A stretch of DNA of 64,000 nucleotides from contig NZ_CP110389.1 in the NCBI RefSeq assembly GCF_026015985.1, forward strand, positions 6,046,001 through 6,110,000. The letters run 5' to 3'. Positions within the stretch are counted from its first letter, which is position 1. The number at the start of each line of letters is the position of its first letter. Below the pieces are notes generated by a model. That model had not been told where the DNA came from, did not search any database, and saw nothing but the letters and a program-made list of their open reading frames with translations. Both the position numbers and the translations under genes were made by a program. Origin of the DNA: Rhodopseudomonas sp. P2A-2r (GTDB lineage Bacteria; Pseudomonadota; Alphaproteobacteria; Rhizobiales; Xanthobacteraceae). Shown piece by piece: positions 55,885 through 64,000 of the stretch.

Positions 55885-58046
55885 TTAGTTGAGGTTGCGG
55901 CCGAGCCGGAACGCGTTCTCGACGATGCGCAGGCCGACGTCGCCGCCCAGCGACATCAGCGATTCCGGGTGAAACTGCACGCCGCCGACCGGCAGCGTCT
56001 TGTGTTCGAGCGCCATGGCGACGCCGTCGTCGGTGGTGGCGGTGACGGTGAGCACCGCGGGCATGCTGTCCTGCTCGACGAACAGCGAATGATAGCGGCC
56101 GATGACGATTTCGTTGGGCAGGCCCTGCATGAGCTTGCCGCCGCGGGTCTGAACGCGCGACGGCCGGCCATGCGCGGGCTGCGCAAGCTGGCCCAGCACG
56201 CCGCCGAAATACTCGCCGATCGCCTGCACGCCGAGGCAGACGCCGAACACCGGCAGATCCTTCTCGAGCGCGGTATCGATGGTGGCCTTGATGCCGAAAT
56301 CCTCGGGCCGGCCCGGCCCCGGCGACAGCACCAGCAGGTCGAACTTTTCACGGTTCAGCACGCTCTGTGCATGGATGTAGCGCACCACCGTTACGCTGGC
56401 GCCGACCTGGCGGAAGTAGTCCGCGAGCATATGGACAAAGCTGTCGTCGTGGTCGATCAGCAGCACCTTCTTGCCGGAGCCGGAGGCATCCGGCGCGAAC
56501 GACGACAGCGGTTTTGGCGCGTCGCCACGCAGGGCCTGAAACAGGGCCGCGGCCTTGGTCTGGCATTCCTTCTCTTCGGCAACTGGATCGCTGTCGAACA
56601 GCAGCGTCGCGCCGACGCGGACTTCGGCGAGGCCGTCCTTCATGCGGATGGTGCGGATGGTGATGCCGGTGTTGAGGCCGCCGTCGAAAGTGACAGCGCC
56701 GATCGCGCCGGCGTACCAGCGGCGGCTCGAGCGCTCATTGTCCTCGACGAACTGCATCGCCCACTTCTTCGGCGCGCCGGTGACGGTGACGGCCCAGGCA
56801 TGAGTCAGGAACGCATCCAGCGCATCGAAGCCCGGCCGCAGCATGCCCTCGACATGGTCGACGGTGTGAAACAGCTTTGAGTAGGTCTCGATCTGGCGGC
56901 GCGCCAGCACCTTGATCGAGCCGGGCACGCAGACCCGCGCCTTGTCGTTGCGGTCGACGTCGGTGCACATGTTGAGTTCGAATTCGTCCTTTTCCGAATT
57001 CAGCAATTGCCGGATCTGCTCGGCGTCGCCGATGGCATCGACGCCACGGGCAATGGTGCCGGAGATCGGGCAGGTCTCGATGCGCCGGCCGTCGGAGCGC
57101 ACGAACATCTCGGGCGATGCCGCGACCAGGAACTCGCCGTCGCCGAGATTCATCAGCGCGCCATAGGGCGACGGGTTGATGACGCAGAGCCGCTGGAACA
57201 CCTCCGCCGGCGAGCGTTCGCAGGGTTCGGCGAACAATTGACCGGGCACCGCCTCGAACAGGTCGCCGCGGGCAAAGGCGGCGCGCGCGGTTTCCACGGT
57301 GCGCTGATAGTCGCCGGGGGCGTGGTCGGAAAAGCCCTGGCGCGGCTGCTTGTTGTAGCCCTGCTCCGGCGTGTCGCGCGGCAGGTCGCGGGTCGAACGG
57401 TCCTTCCAGGTGAAGTCGTAGGACAGCGTCACGCCGCGCCCGGTGGCGCGGTCATAGGCCAGCAACCGGTCTGGCAGATACAGCACGATGTCGCGCTGGT
57501 CGGCCTCGCGCGCGCGCTTCTGTCGCAAGTCTTCCATCTGGAACACCAGATCATACGCGAAGGCGCCATACAGGCCGAGCATCGGATCGGCCGACGAGAA
57601 CAGCTGCGCCACCATCTCGCGCACCAGCGACATCACAGAGGCCCGACGGGTGCGCTGGTCCTCGTCGACCGGGGCCTCGCCGCGGACGATGTGGCCCTTG
57701 AGGCGGACCGCGGTGCGTTCGCTGATCACCAGGCAGGGATCGCGCAGGCTGTCGCCCAGGAAGGCGATCAGCACCTGGCCGCGCTTGTTCAGCGCGGTGA
57801 CGGTGAAATCGGCGCCGGTGGTCTCCAGCAGCAGCGGCGGACCGGAAAAGCCGAGATCGAAACTCTCGTAGCGGCCGGGCACGGTGGTGCCCGAGGACAG
57901 CACCACGCCGCGGCGGCGGTCCAATAGCTCGATCAGGTCGTCGAGCGCCGTGCCGCCGGTAAAGGTGGCGACGTGGCGGGCGACCTTGAGGCCCCCGGCG
58001 GTCTGGTACTGGCTGTCGGCGGGAAGGGAAAAACCGTCCTGTTCAT
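55885..58046 (-). CDS. trpE(G): fused anthranilate synthase TrpE(G), one-base frameshift at start
   Basis: The single-chain anthranilate synthase of rhizobia-like alphaproteobacteria, first step of tryptophan synthesis: chorismate plus glutamine to anthranilate. TrpE part: PISGTIARGVDAIGDAEQI and the ELNMCTDVDRNDKARV active-site region. TrpG part: GVCLGVQAIGEYFGG (nucleophile Cys) and FHPESLMSL (His-Glu). The annotated frame lacks a proper start, but an ATG at 58046 reads MNRTVF in another frame; adding one T to the coding T5 run (58029-58033) joins it as MNRTVFSLPADSQY, giving 720 residues. The ATG has AGAGGA upstream. It is preceded by a leader peptide and attenuator. Confidence 0.93.
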
Positions 58047-58089
58047 GGTGTCCTCTTAGGAGACTTGAGCGAGGAGCGCCACACAGGAC

Positions 58090-58165
58090 AAACGAACAAA
58101 GGGCCGTCGCACTGCGATGGCGGCCCCCGACGATTGAAAAAGATAAAATCGCACCGGCCACCTCT
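58090..58165 (-). terminator. trp attenuator
   Basis: Between trpL and trpE(G) on the minus strand, a strong hairpin (58101-58126; GGGCCG and CGGCCC outer arms, TCGCA / TGCGA inner) is followed by TTTGTTCGTTT, a factor-independent terminator. An alternative stem ACCTC / GAGGT (58160-58164 with 58170-58174) includes the leader's end. When charged tRNA-Trp is short, ribosomes stalling at the two Trp codons should favour the anti-terminated form. Confidence 0.75.
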
Positions 58166-58213
58166 TCAGGAGGTGCGCCACCAGAGACGGCTGTTGCGGA
58201 CGACGGTGTTCAT
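58166..58213 (-). CDS. trpL: trp leader peptide
   Basis: A 15-residue peptide, MNTVVRNSRLWWRTS, with two adjacent Trp codons (TGGTGG) placed 5 codons before the stop. It precedes trpE(G), whose ATG is at 58046, and the attenuator hairpin lies between the two. This is the layout described for the attenuated trpE(G) gene of Rhizobium meliloti. The peptide has no ribosome binding site; a TTGACA lies 31-36 bases upstream, which puts the expected transcript start at or near its ATG. Confidence 0.8.
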   Translation of the reverse strand: MNTVVRNSRLWWRTS

Positions 58214-58249
58214 GGCGGCAAAACACCATGGCGGGAGGGCCGGTGTCAA
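58214..58249 (-). promoter_or_regulatory. trp promoter
   Basis: Minus strand: a perfect -35 TTGACA (58249-58244), then a weak -10-like GTGTTT / TGTTTT at 58226-58220, 17-18 bp downstream. The predicted start falls close to the ATG of trpL at 58213, implying a leaderless leader peptide. The TTGACA overlaps the stop codon of the upstream acetyltransferase in its corrected frame. Confidence 0.55.
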
Positions 58250-58775
58250 GGCGACCGAAGCGGGTTTTGTGGGCCACCCGGCACTTCCTCAGCCCCTCCT
58301 TCACGAAGATAGTGAGCTGGAGATCCCCGACATCGTCCTCGAGCGGGGTCCAGCCCAGCCTTTCGTAGAAAACACGGCGCGGCTTCGCGGCGCAGAGGTA
58401 GATGCGCGGGAAGCCGGCGGCAAAGCCCGCGGCGGCGGCCCGCGCGATCAAGGCCGGGGCAATGCCCTGGCCGCGAAACTCCGGTTCGGTCCAGACCGCG
58501 GCCACCCACGGCGTATAGGCCGGCCGTTCGTCCAGATCCGATGTGATCAGCGACGCAGTGCCGGCGAACTGGCCGGCGCGGTGGGCCACGAGCGCCAGCG
58601 GCAGCCCCCGTCCTGTCATGTTCTCACGCAGCCGCCCGACGCTATAGGCCAGCGGGACACCGTGTCGCTTCCACCACGCCTGCCAGATCCGGTCGGCAAC
58701 GGTATCGAAGAATTCGGGGCAGTCGCGCAGGTCGGAGATGGTGAAGTCAGGCGGCAACGCCTCGTCGATTCTCAT
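58246..58775 (-). CDS. GNAT family acetyltransferase (3' end uncertain)
   Basis: An acetyl-CoA-dependent N-acetyltransferase. Core: AAVWTEPEFRGQGIAPALIARAAAAG (the GQGIA loop binds pyrophosphate) and FYERLGWTPLEDDVGDL. In the uninterrupted frame the product continues to 58056, running through trpL and the attenuator, which is implausible. One extra G in the coding G4 after VKEG would give VKEGAEEVPGG... ending at TGA 58246, exactly at the trp promoter, about 176 residues. I annotate that shorter form with caution. Start at 58775 MRIDEALPP. Substrate unknown. Confidence 0.75.
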
Positions 58776-58787
58776 GGAGAGCGTGCC

Positions 58788-59189
58788 TTATGCCCTGAAC
58801 GGATTGGCGATCCGCAATCTGCCTTCGACCAGCATGCCGTTCTGCATATCCTCGGACCATAGCGTATCGCAGTCGGCAGCCAGCGCCGCCGCGACGATGA
58901 AGCTGTCGTAGACGGCAAACCCGTAGCGCTCAGCGAGGCGGATGCCCGATTCATGGATCTCTGGTGTCAGCGGAACGATCGCCAATAGATCCCGCATCTC
59001 AGTAAGCAGCGCCCTGGTTTCAGACCAGGACATGCCAAACTTTCGGCGCGACACGCTTGTCATTTCGTTCAGAATCTGGACGCTGATGATGCCACCGCTG
59101 TCAACGAGCTGGCGCACGCGAAGAACTCGGTCTGGTTCGTCTGACGCCAGATACAACAGAACGTTCGAATCGAAGAAGCTAACGCTCAT
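58788..59189 (-). CDS. PIN-domain toxin (VapC-like)
   Basis: A 133-residue PIN-domain ribonuclease, the toxin of a type II pair. Acidic active-site residues are in FFDSNVLLYL (Asp near 7), NEMTSV (Glu near 42), YDSFIVAAAL (Asp near 94) and WSEDMQNG (Asp near 112), the usual four. VapC toxins cut tRNA or rRNA. Its start overlaps the antitoxin gene by 11 bp, fixing the pairing. Twelve bases after its stop the acetyltransferase begins. Confidence 0.88.
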   Translation of the reverse strand: MSVSFFDSNVLLYLASDEPDRVLRVRQLVDSGGIISVQILNEMTSVSRRKFGMSWSETRALLTEMRDLLAIVPLTPEIHESGIRLAERYGFAVYDSFIVAAALAADCDTLWSEDMQNGMLVEGRLRIANPFRA

Positions 59190-59409
59190 TCGCCTCGTCG
59201 CGATTGAACTTTAAATCAGCCGGCATCATCCCGCGAAAACGCTCCAACCGGTCCAGCGCGGCCTTACGCTCAGCCGGGTCGGTCAGGCGCGCTGGTGTAA
59301 CGTCCAGCGGCTTGACCTGAACGATGTCGCCCTCCTTCAGGCCCAACGTCTTAACGTCGTCGTCGGATAGGCGGACGATCAGGCTGTCACCCAGTTTAGA
59401 GACGATCAT
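59179..59409 (-). CDS. AbrB/MazE-type antitoxin (VapB-like)
   Basis: A 76-residue antitoxin with an N-terminal swapped-hairpin AbrB/SpoVT DNA-binding domain (SKLGDSLIVRLSDDDVKTLGLKEGDIVQV in pieces) and a C-terminal tail rich in charged residues that binds the toxin (DRLERFRGMMPADLKFNRDEANER). It would neutralise the PIN toxin and repress the operon. The two genes overlap, antitoxin first. No clear operator palindrome was assigned upstream. Confidence 0.85.
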   Translation of the reverse strand: MIVSKLGDSLIVRLSDDDVKTLGLKEGDIVQVKPLDVTPARLTDPAERKAALDRLERFRGMMPADLKFNRDEANER

Positions 59410-59462
59410 GGTCGACTCCTCTTATGCCCTTGCTGCAAGCATAGCAGGAAACGGCCAGCGCG

Positions 59463-59931
59463 TCAGTCGCGGACCAGCCGCTTCAGCATCGGATAGGCCC
59501 CAGCGGTGCCGAACTTGCCATCGGGGATCCCTACCTGCTCGTAACCGCAGGCGAGATAGAACCGGCGCGCCGTTTCGGTGCTCACGAGGTTGCAGGAGTC
59601 GTGGCCGAACCCGCGTGCCGTAGCCTCGAGCTGCGCCAGCATGGCCTTGCTGACACCCTTGAATAGCGCATCCGGCGAGACGTAGTTGCAGGTAATCTCG
59701 CCGTCGTTCTTGACCACGCCGACGGCGAGCACCGTTTCGTCGTCCACGGCGACGAAAACCGTGTTGGCCTCATAAGCGAGCCATTCCGCCCAATGTTGCG
59801 GCGTCTTGTTGGCGAGCCAGCGCCGCAGGATCTCCGGATCATCCTGATGATCGGCGCTGCAAAGCTCGGCGATGGAGCGGCGCATCGCATGCCGAGGCGG
59901 CGTCCTCAAGAAGGGCACGGCGGATCAGCAT
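59463..59931 (-). CDS. GNAT family acetyltransferase, N-terminus probably frameshifted
   Basis: A GNAT protein: MRRSIAELCSADHQDDPEILRRWLANKTPQHW (in pieces) starts the body; FVAVDDETVLAVGVV, GVSKAMLAQLEATARGFGHDSC and ARRFYLACGYEQVG follow, the last being the acetyl-CoA/substrate region. A GTG at 59918 gives an odd N-terminus, whereas an ATG at 59931 in another frame reads MLIRRALLEDAASAC, a normal GNAT start; they do not join without an indel near 59885-59893. Substrate unknown. Confidence 0.8.
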
Positions 59932-59947
59932 GCGATGCGCGGCTCCC

Positions 59948-60622
59948 TTACCCCAGGTGCTTCTTGAAGAACGCCGTCGCCCGGCCCCAGGCCAGTTCGG
60001 CGGCTTCGCGGTCATGCACGCTGGCGCGCTGTTCGTTGACGAAGGCGTGGTCGGCCTCGTAGCGGAAGAACTCGGCGGTCTTGCCGGCGGCCTTCAGGCC
60101 GGCCTCAAAGCCGTCGACCACCGCCGGGGTGCACCAGTCGTCGCGGCTGGCGAAATGGCCCTGCAGCGGCACCTTGATGTCGGAAGGTTTCGCGGCCTGC
60201 TCCGGCGGGATGCCGTAGAACGCCACGGCGGCGCCCAGCTCGGGAATCTTCGCAGCACCGATGATGGTCACCGCGCCGCCGAGGCAGAAGCCGGTGAGGC
60301 CGACCTTGGCGCCGTTACGCGCCAGATACTGCGCCGCGCCGCGCACGGTCTGGGCGGTGGCGTCAATGAAATCCAGCGAGCCCATTTCCTTGTTGGCGGC
60401 GTCCGTGTCGTGATAGGGCACCACCACGCCGTTGTAGAGATCCGGTGCCAGCGCGTCGAAGCCGGCCAGCGCGAAGCGGTCGGCGAGGCCCTTGATCTGT
60501 TCCGACAGGCCCCACCATTCCTGGATCACCACCACGCCCGGCGCATTGCCGGTGGCGGCATTGGCGAGATAGCCATGGGCTTCCTTGCCATCCGGCCGCT
60601 TGAAACTGATCGATGTGCCCAT
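59948..60622 (-). CDS. dienelactone hydrolase family protein
   Basis: A 224-residue alpha/beta hydrolase with Cys nucleophile in GFCLGGAV, the acid in SRDDWCTP and the His in EADHAFVNEQ, the Cys-Asp-His triad of dienelactone hydrolase. The family opens lactones in chlorocatechol breakdown, but many members act on other esters. VVVIQEWWGLSEQIK and DLYNG match standard motifs. It lies downstream of the monooxygenase operon (51-bp gap) and may be co-transcribed with it. Confidence 0.9.
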   Translation of the reverse strand: MGTSISFKRPDGKEAHGYLANAATGNAPGVVVIQEWWGLSEQIKGLADRFALAGFDALAPDLYNGVVVPYHDTDAANKEMGSLDFIDATAQTVRGAAQYLARNGAKVGLTGFCLGGAVTIIGAAKIPELGAAVAFYGIPPEQAAKPSDIKVPLQGHFASRDDWCTPAVVDGFEAGLKAAGKTAEFFRYEADHAFVNEQRASVHDREAAELAWGRATAFFKKHLG

Positions 60623-60673
60623 GACGTCCTCCGCTGAGATGTTTGGTAGGCAAACTTATAGGCGCTCTCCGTG

Positions 60674-61950
60674 TCAACTCAACCGGGCGAGCAGGCGCTG
60701 CAGGTCGCGCTTGTAAGCGAGAAAATCCACGAACAGGCCGTGCGCGCCGCCATCCCGAGCTGCCGGTTTCTGGAACCAACTGGTGATGTCCTGACGCAAC
60801 GCCGCGGCAGCCTCGGGCCGCGCCGCCCGGGCGCCAAGATAGGCGGCGATCACCCGCGCCTGCAGCGCGCGCCCTTCCCAGCCAACGCCGGCGCCTTCCA
60901 GCAGGCCGGCGACGAACAGGCCGTTATCCTCACGCGGAAAGATGTTCATGAACAGCTTTGGCGCGCCCGCCGCATCCTGCCAGTCGAGCGGACGGAGATC
61001 GTCAAGGAACGGAAAGGTGATGCGATAGCCGGTCGCCAGCAGCACCAGGTCGACCTCGTCGGAGCGGCCGTCGGCGAACACCACCGATTGCCCGTCGAAG
61101 GCGCGGATCGGCGGCCGCAGCTTGACGTCGCCCTGGCCGAGATGCTGCAGCACCAGTGAATTGACGATCGGCGTGCGGTCGTACAGCCGGTGCGCCGGCT
61201 TCGGCAGGCCGAAGCGTTCCGGCGGGCCGACGACGAAGCGCAGGATTGGTTCGTGCAGTCGCGCGCGCAGCCATTTCGGAATGATGAAGCGGCGCGGTCT
61301 GTGGTTGCCCTCGTCGGCCGGCTTGCCGGCGAGAAATTTCGGCACGAAATGATTGCCGCCGCGCACGCTCCAAAACACCTGCTTCGCGCGGTGCACGGCA
61401 TCCACCACGATATCGCAGCCGGTGTTGCCCATGCCGACCACCAGCACGCGCTTGCCCTCGAAGATATCCGCGGTCTTGTAGTCCTTGGCGTGCATCACCG
61501 GCCCGTCGAAGGCGCCGGCAGTGGCCGGGATCAGGGATCGCTGAGATGGCCATTGGCGATGATGACGCCGGCATAGTCGGCGCTGCTGCCGTCGCTGAAG
61601 GCGGCGCGCCAACCGGTGCCCTGCCGGGTCAGCGCGCGCAGACCGGTGTTGAAGCGGATATGCGGATAGAGATCGAAATGCCGGGCATAGGCCCGCAGAT
61701 AATCCAGCACCTGGGCATGGTTGGGATAAGCCGGCCAGTCCTCCGGCATGGGAAAGTCGGCGAACGCCGTGGTGCGTTTCGACGAGATCAGGTGGGTCGA
61801 GGCATAGACCGCGCTGGACTCGGCGCCATACAGCCACTGGCCGCCGACATCGGCGTTCTGCTCCACGGCCTGCGCCGCAAGGCCGGCCTCCTTCAGGCTG
61901 CGTAGTGCCGTGAGGCCCGCCGGTCCGGCGCCGATCACGAGGTAGCTCAT
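60674..61950 (-). CDS. flavin-containing monooxygenase, frameshifted
   Basis: An FAD/NADPH-dependent monooxygenase of the FMO / Baeyer-Villiger-like class. The FAD motif is GAGPAGL (residues 7-13) and the NADPH motif is VVGMGNTGCDI. The two parts lie in different frames, broken after NGHLSDP; one added G in the run 61534-61536 (a C on the coding strand) joins it to LIPATAGAFDG and gives 425 residues. The signature between the two folds resembles bacterial FMOs, which oxidise N, S or ketone carbons. It overlaps the epimerase gene by four bases (ATGA), and is last in the three-gene operon. Confidence 0.9.
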
Positions 61951-62918
61951 GAGGATCGCTCCCTGCGGCCGTCGCGGTAGCGCTCGAACACGGCGCGGGC
62001 GTCGAAGCGCGGCGTGTAGCCGAACTCGGTCTTCAGCCTGCTGTTGTCGAGCACCGGCCGGTACTGGATGAACTTGACGTTGCCCGGACCGAGCTTGCTC
62101 AGCCGCAGGGTCTGCAGCAGCCACAGCACGCCCTTCAGCACGGCTGGCGGGATTGGAAGATACGGCTTGCCGTTGAGGCGGGCGATCTCGCGCAGGCTTA
62201 GCGTGCCATCGCCGGCCAGATTGTAGACGCCGCCGCGGCCGTCGCGCACCGCCTGCGCCAGCGCCGCCACCACGTCGCTGTCGGCGATCAGCGAGAACGG
62301 CGTCGCGGTGCCGCTGAGACCGATCACCGCCGGGCGTTCGAACATCGCGGTGATCTGGTTGTCAGTGGAAGGTCCCAGCACGGTGCACGGCCGGAACACT
62401 GTCTGGCGCAGTTGCGGATGCTCGGTGCGCCAGCGCGCCAGCATCTCCTCGACCTCGCGCTTGTTGCTGGCATAGGGGAAGTCCGCATTGCCACGCAGCG
62501 GATCGCTCTCGCGCAGCGGCACCGGATTGTCGGCGTGGTAGCCGTAGGCGGCGCCGCTCGAGGTGACGATCAGATGCTCGACGCCGGCGGCGAGGCAGGC
62601 TTCCAGCACGTTGCGGGTGCCGAGCACGTCGATCTCGTAGTCACGCCGCGGGTCGCCGCCGACCGCGACCACCGAGGCCAGATGCACCACCGTGCGCGGC
62701 CCCACCCGGGCGACGATCTCCTTCAACCGCTCCGCGCGGATGTCGGCGGTCTCATAAGCAATGCCGGCGATACGGTCGCCGCCTGCGACCTCGCGCAGGT
62801 CCAGCGCCGTGACCCCGGCGTCCGGCATCCCCGCCAGTTCGCGCAGCAATGCGCTGCCGATGAAGCCGGCGGCGCCGGTCACCAGCACGCCGCGCGGTGT
62901 CGCACTCAGGTCGTTCAT
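61947..62918 (-). CDS. NAD-dependent epimerase/dehydratase family protein (extended SDR)
   Basis: A 323-residue extended SDR. The NAD motif GAAGFIG (residues 15-21) is followed by VHLASVVAVGGD and the catalytic Tyr-Lys pair in YASNKREVE, with Ser in TSSGAAYG. Sequence type is close to 3-beta-hydroxysteroid dehydrogenase/isomerase-like or sugar epimerase-like proteins; which of the two cannot be decided. It overlaps both neighbours by four bases, so is the middle gene of the operon. Confidence 0.9.
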   Translation of the reverse strand: MNDLSATPRGVLVTGAAGFIGSALLRELAGMPDAGVTALDLREVAGGDRIAGIAYETADIRAERLKEIVARVGPRTVVHLASVVAVGGDPRRDYEIDVLGTRNVLEACLAAGVEHLIVTSSGAAYGYHADNPVPLRESDPLRGNADFPYASNKREVEEMLARWRTEHPQLRQTVFRPCTVLGPSTDNQITAMFERPAVIGLSGTATPFSLIADSDVVAALAQAVRDGRGGVYNLAGDGTLSLREIARLNGKPYLPIPPAVLKGVLWLLQTLRLSKLGPGNVKFIQYRPVLDNSRLKTEFGYTPRFDARAVFERYRDGRRERSS

Positions 62919-63853
62919 GCTGCCCCCTGTTCACGTGCGGACGCGGGATCGCGCCGCTTCCACCACGCAGCCAGCGCCCAGCCTGATACCAGGTGCCAGA
63001 CGCCCCAGCCTGCGGCGACCAGAGCGGCGCCGCCGAGCCCGTCGAACTGGTTGAGAATCAGCGCCAGGCCGAGCCCGGAATTGTGCATGCTGACCTCGAT
63101 GGTCAGCGCGCGGGTGTCGGCCTCGTCCAGCCGCAGCACCCGCGCGGCGCCCCAGCCGAGCCCCACCGCCACGGCGTTGTGCAGCACCACGAACGGCAGC
63201 ACAGACTGCGCGAACACCGTGATGTAGCGCCAGTTGCTGGCGGTGGCGGCGACGATGAAGCCGATCAGGAACACGAAAGCCAGGATCTGCAGCGGCCGCC
63301 GCAGCCGGTCCGCCAGGCGCGGCAGATAGCGCACCGTGAGCAGGCCGGCGACCATGGGCACGCCCAGCAGCAGCACGGTCGAACCGATAAAGGAGAGCGG
63401 CTCGACGCTGACCTGGCGCAGGAGGGCGGCGGTGTGGGGATTGAGCCCGGCCCAGAATAGGATGTTGAGCGGCGTGGTCACCACCGCGAGCAGGCTGGAG
63501 AGCCCGGTCATCGACACCGACAGCGCGGTGTTGCCGCGCGCCATGTGGGTGATCAGGTTGGAGATATTGCCGCCGGGACAGGCCGCCACCACCATCATGC
63601 CGAGCGCGATGGAGGGCCGCGGCTGCAGCGCCATGGTGATCGCCCAGGTCACCGCCGGCAGCACCAGCAGCTGCGCCACGAGGCCGGCCAGCGGCGCCGC
63701 CGGGCGCCGGAACACGGCAACGAAATCGGCCACCCGCAGGTCGAGCGCCACGCCGTACATGATCAGCGCCAGCACCAGGCCAAGCGCCGACTGCCCGGTC
63801 GGGCTGATGTTCAGAAGGATGTCGTCGATCCCCTGCCCCTGCGTCGCGGCCAT
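62915..63853 (-). CDS. bile acid:sodium symporter (BASS) family transporter
   Basis: A 312-residue integral membrane protein of the BASS/SBF family with about nine or ten membrane segments. The sodium-binding region CPGGNISNLITHMARGN (near residue 100) and the second MHNSGLGLALIL motif are seen. These carriers use sodium to import bile acids, sterols, pantoate or other organic anions. The start at 63853 (MAATQGQG) has AGGGGG upstream. As first gene of the operon it probably brings in the compound that the SDR and the monooxygenase process; identity unknown. Confidence 0.9.
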   Translation of the reverse strand: MAATQGQGIDDILLNISPTGQSALGLVLALIMYGVALDLRVADFVAVFRRPAAPLAGLVAQLLVLPAVTWAITMALQPRPSIALGMMVVAACPGGNISNLITHMARGNTALSVSMTGLSSLLAVVTTPLNILFWAGLNPHTAALLRQVSVEPLSFIGSTVLLLGVPMVAGLLTVRYLPRLADRLRRPLQILAFVFLIGFIVAATASNWRYITVFAQSVLPFVVLHNAVAVGLGWGAARVLRLDEADTRALTIEVSMHNSGLGLALILNQFDGLGGAALVAAGWGVWHLVSGWALAAWWKRRDPASAREQGAA

Positions 63854-63901
63854 GCGTCCCCCTGTGAGCGTGGAGGTACGTGCTGCCAACCAGACGCGCG
63901 A

Positions 63902-63919
63902 TTCCCGCCTTTGGCGGAA
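63902..63919. promoter_or_regulatory. palindrome upstream of the symporter operon
   Basis: TTCCCGCC-TTT-GGCGGAA (63902-63919) is a near-perfect inverted repeat about 50 bases before the operon's first ATG, beside a TTGATT-like -35 on the minus strand. Likely operator for an unseen regulator. Confidence 0.5.
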
Positions 63920-63979
63920 CTCTAATCAAGGGGTCCCGGAGAATCCATGGCCTGTGCGCACCCGGGGCACAAACAGAAG

Positions 63980-64000
63980 AAGGGCCCCACCGGGGCCCTT
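63980..64000. terminator. hairpin at right end of window
   Basis: AAGGGCCCC-ACC-GGGGCCCTT, a perfect 9-bp stem with a 3-base loop, runs to the last base of the window. It is probably the terminator of a gene lying to the right; any T-run is outside the window. Confidence 0.6.

Noticed and set aside
58056..58245. In-frame extension of the acetyltransferase through the trp leader region
   Set aside because: It would cover the trp promoter, leader peptide and attenuator, and the residues do not resemble a GNAT tail; a shorter corrected end is preferred.

Overview
The window is high-GC, gene-dense DNA from an alphaproteobacterium, most likely of the Bradyrhizobium / Rhodopseudomonas / Tardiphaga group (Nitrobacteraceae). 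The evidence is a fused trpE(G) gene with a tandem-Trp leader peptide, a CcrM-type GANTC methylase with GANTC sites at its start, CtrA-like boxes (TTAA-N7-TTAA), the mutY - DUF721 - dsbA - smc gene order, and several families of palindromic intergenic repeats. No rRNA, tRNA, CRISPR array, prophage or insertion sequence was seen. It looks like ordinary chromosome rather than an island.

Layout. 0-9 kb: end of a chemoreceptor gene, a divergent LysR / NAD(P)-binding oxidoreductase pair, a transglutaminase-like operon facing an N-formylglutamate amidohydrolase, a DUF3592 protein, a LysE exporter, and an ArsR-SRPBCC pair with a leaderless promoter. 9-17 kb: DUF2189 protein, acyl-CoA synthetase, YqeY, a GT39 protein, an alpha/beta hydrolase, carA, a thioesterase and a cupin. 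17-26 kb: two tandem TonB receptors that are clear duplicates, a second GT39-like protein, rnhB and a radical SAM protein. 26-33 kb: a two-gene module (PhoU-like protein plus a PPDK-like protein with no PEP barrel), a small glycosyltransferase, a MarR-acetyltransferase fusion, moaB and a zinc metallopeptidase. 33-45 kb: ccrM, a GST, an NTF2-like protein, LysR, a split PAS/chemoreceptor pair, a GGDEF protein, mutY, DUF721, a DsbA-like protein, a 37-residue membrane peptide and a GrlR-like protein. 45-58 kb: smc, rsm22, LemA and M48 genes, two ParA-like ATPases, apt, and trpE(G) with its attenuator. 58-64 kb: an acetyltransferase, a VapBC-like pair, another acetyltransferase, dienelactone hydrolase, and a tightly overlapped symporter - epimerase - monooxygenase operon.

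The main oddity is technical. At least nine genes, including the normally indispensable smc, ccrM and trpE(G), carry single-base indels, nearly all one-base losses in short homopolymers. Restoring one base in each rebuilds a full-length family member, so I read them as probable sequence errors and give corrected gene extents.

The best candidates for new biology are the PhoU-like / PPDK-like module at 26.1-29.7 kb, the symporter-epimerase-monooxygenase operon at 60.7-63.9 kb, the CtrA-box membrane peptide at 44.7 kb, the pair of ParA-like ATPases next to LemA/M48, and a 40-bp repeat module whose hairpin loop is reverse-complemented between two copies.
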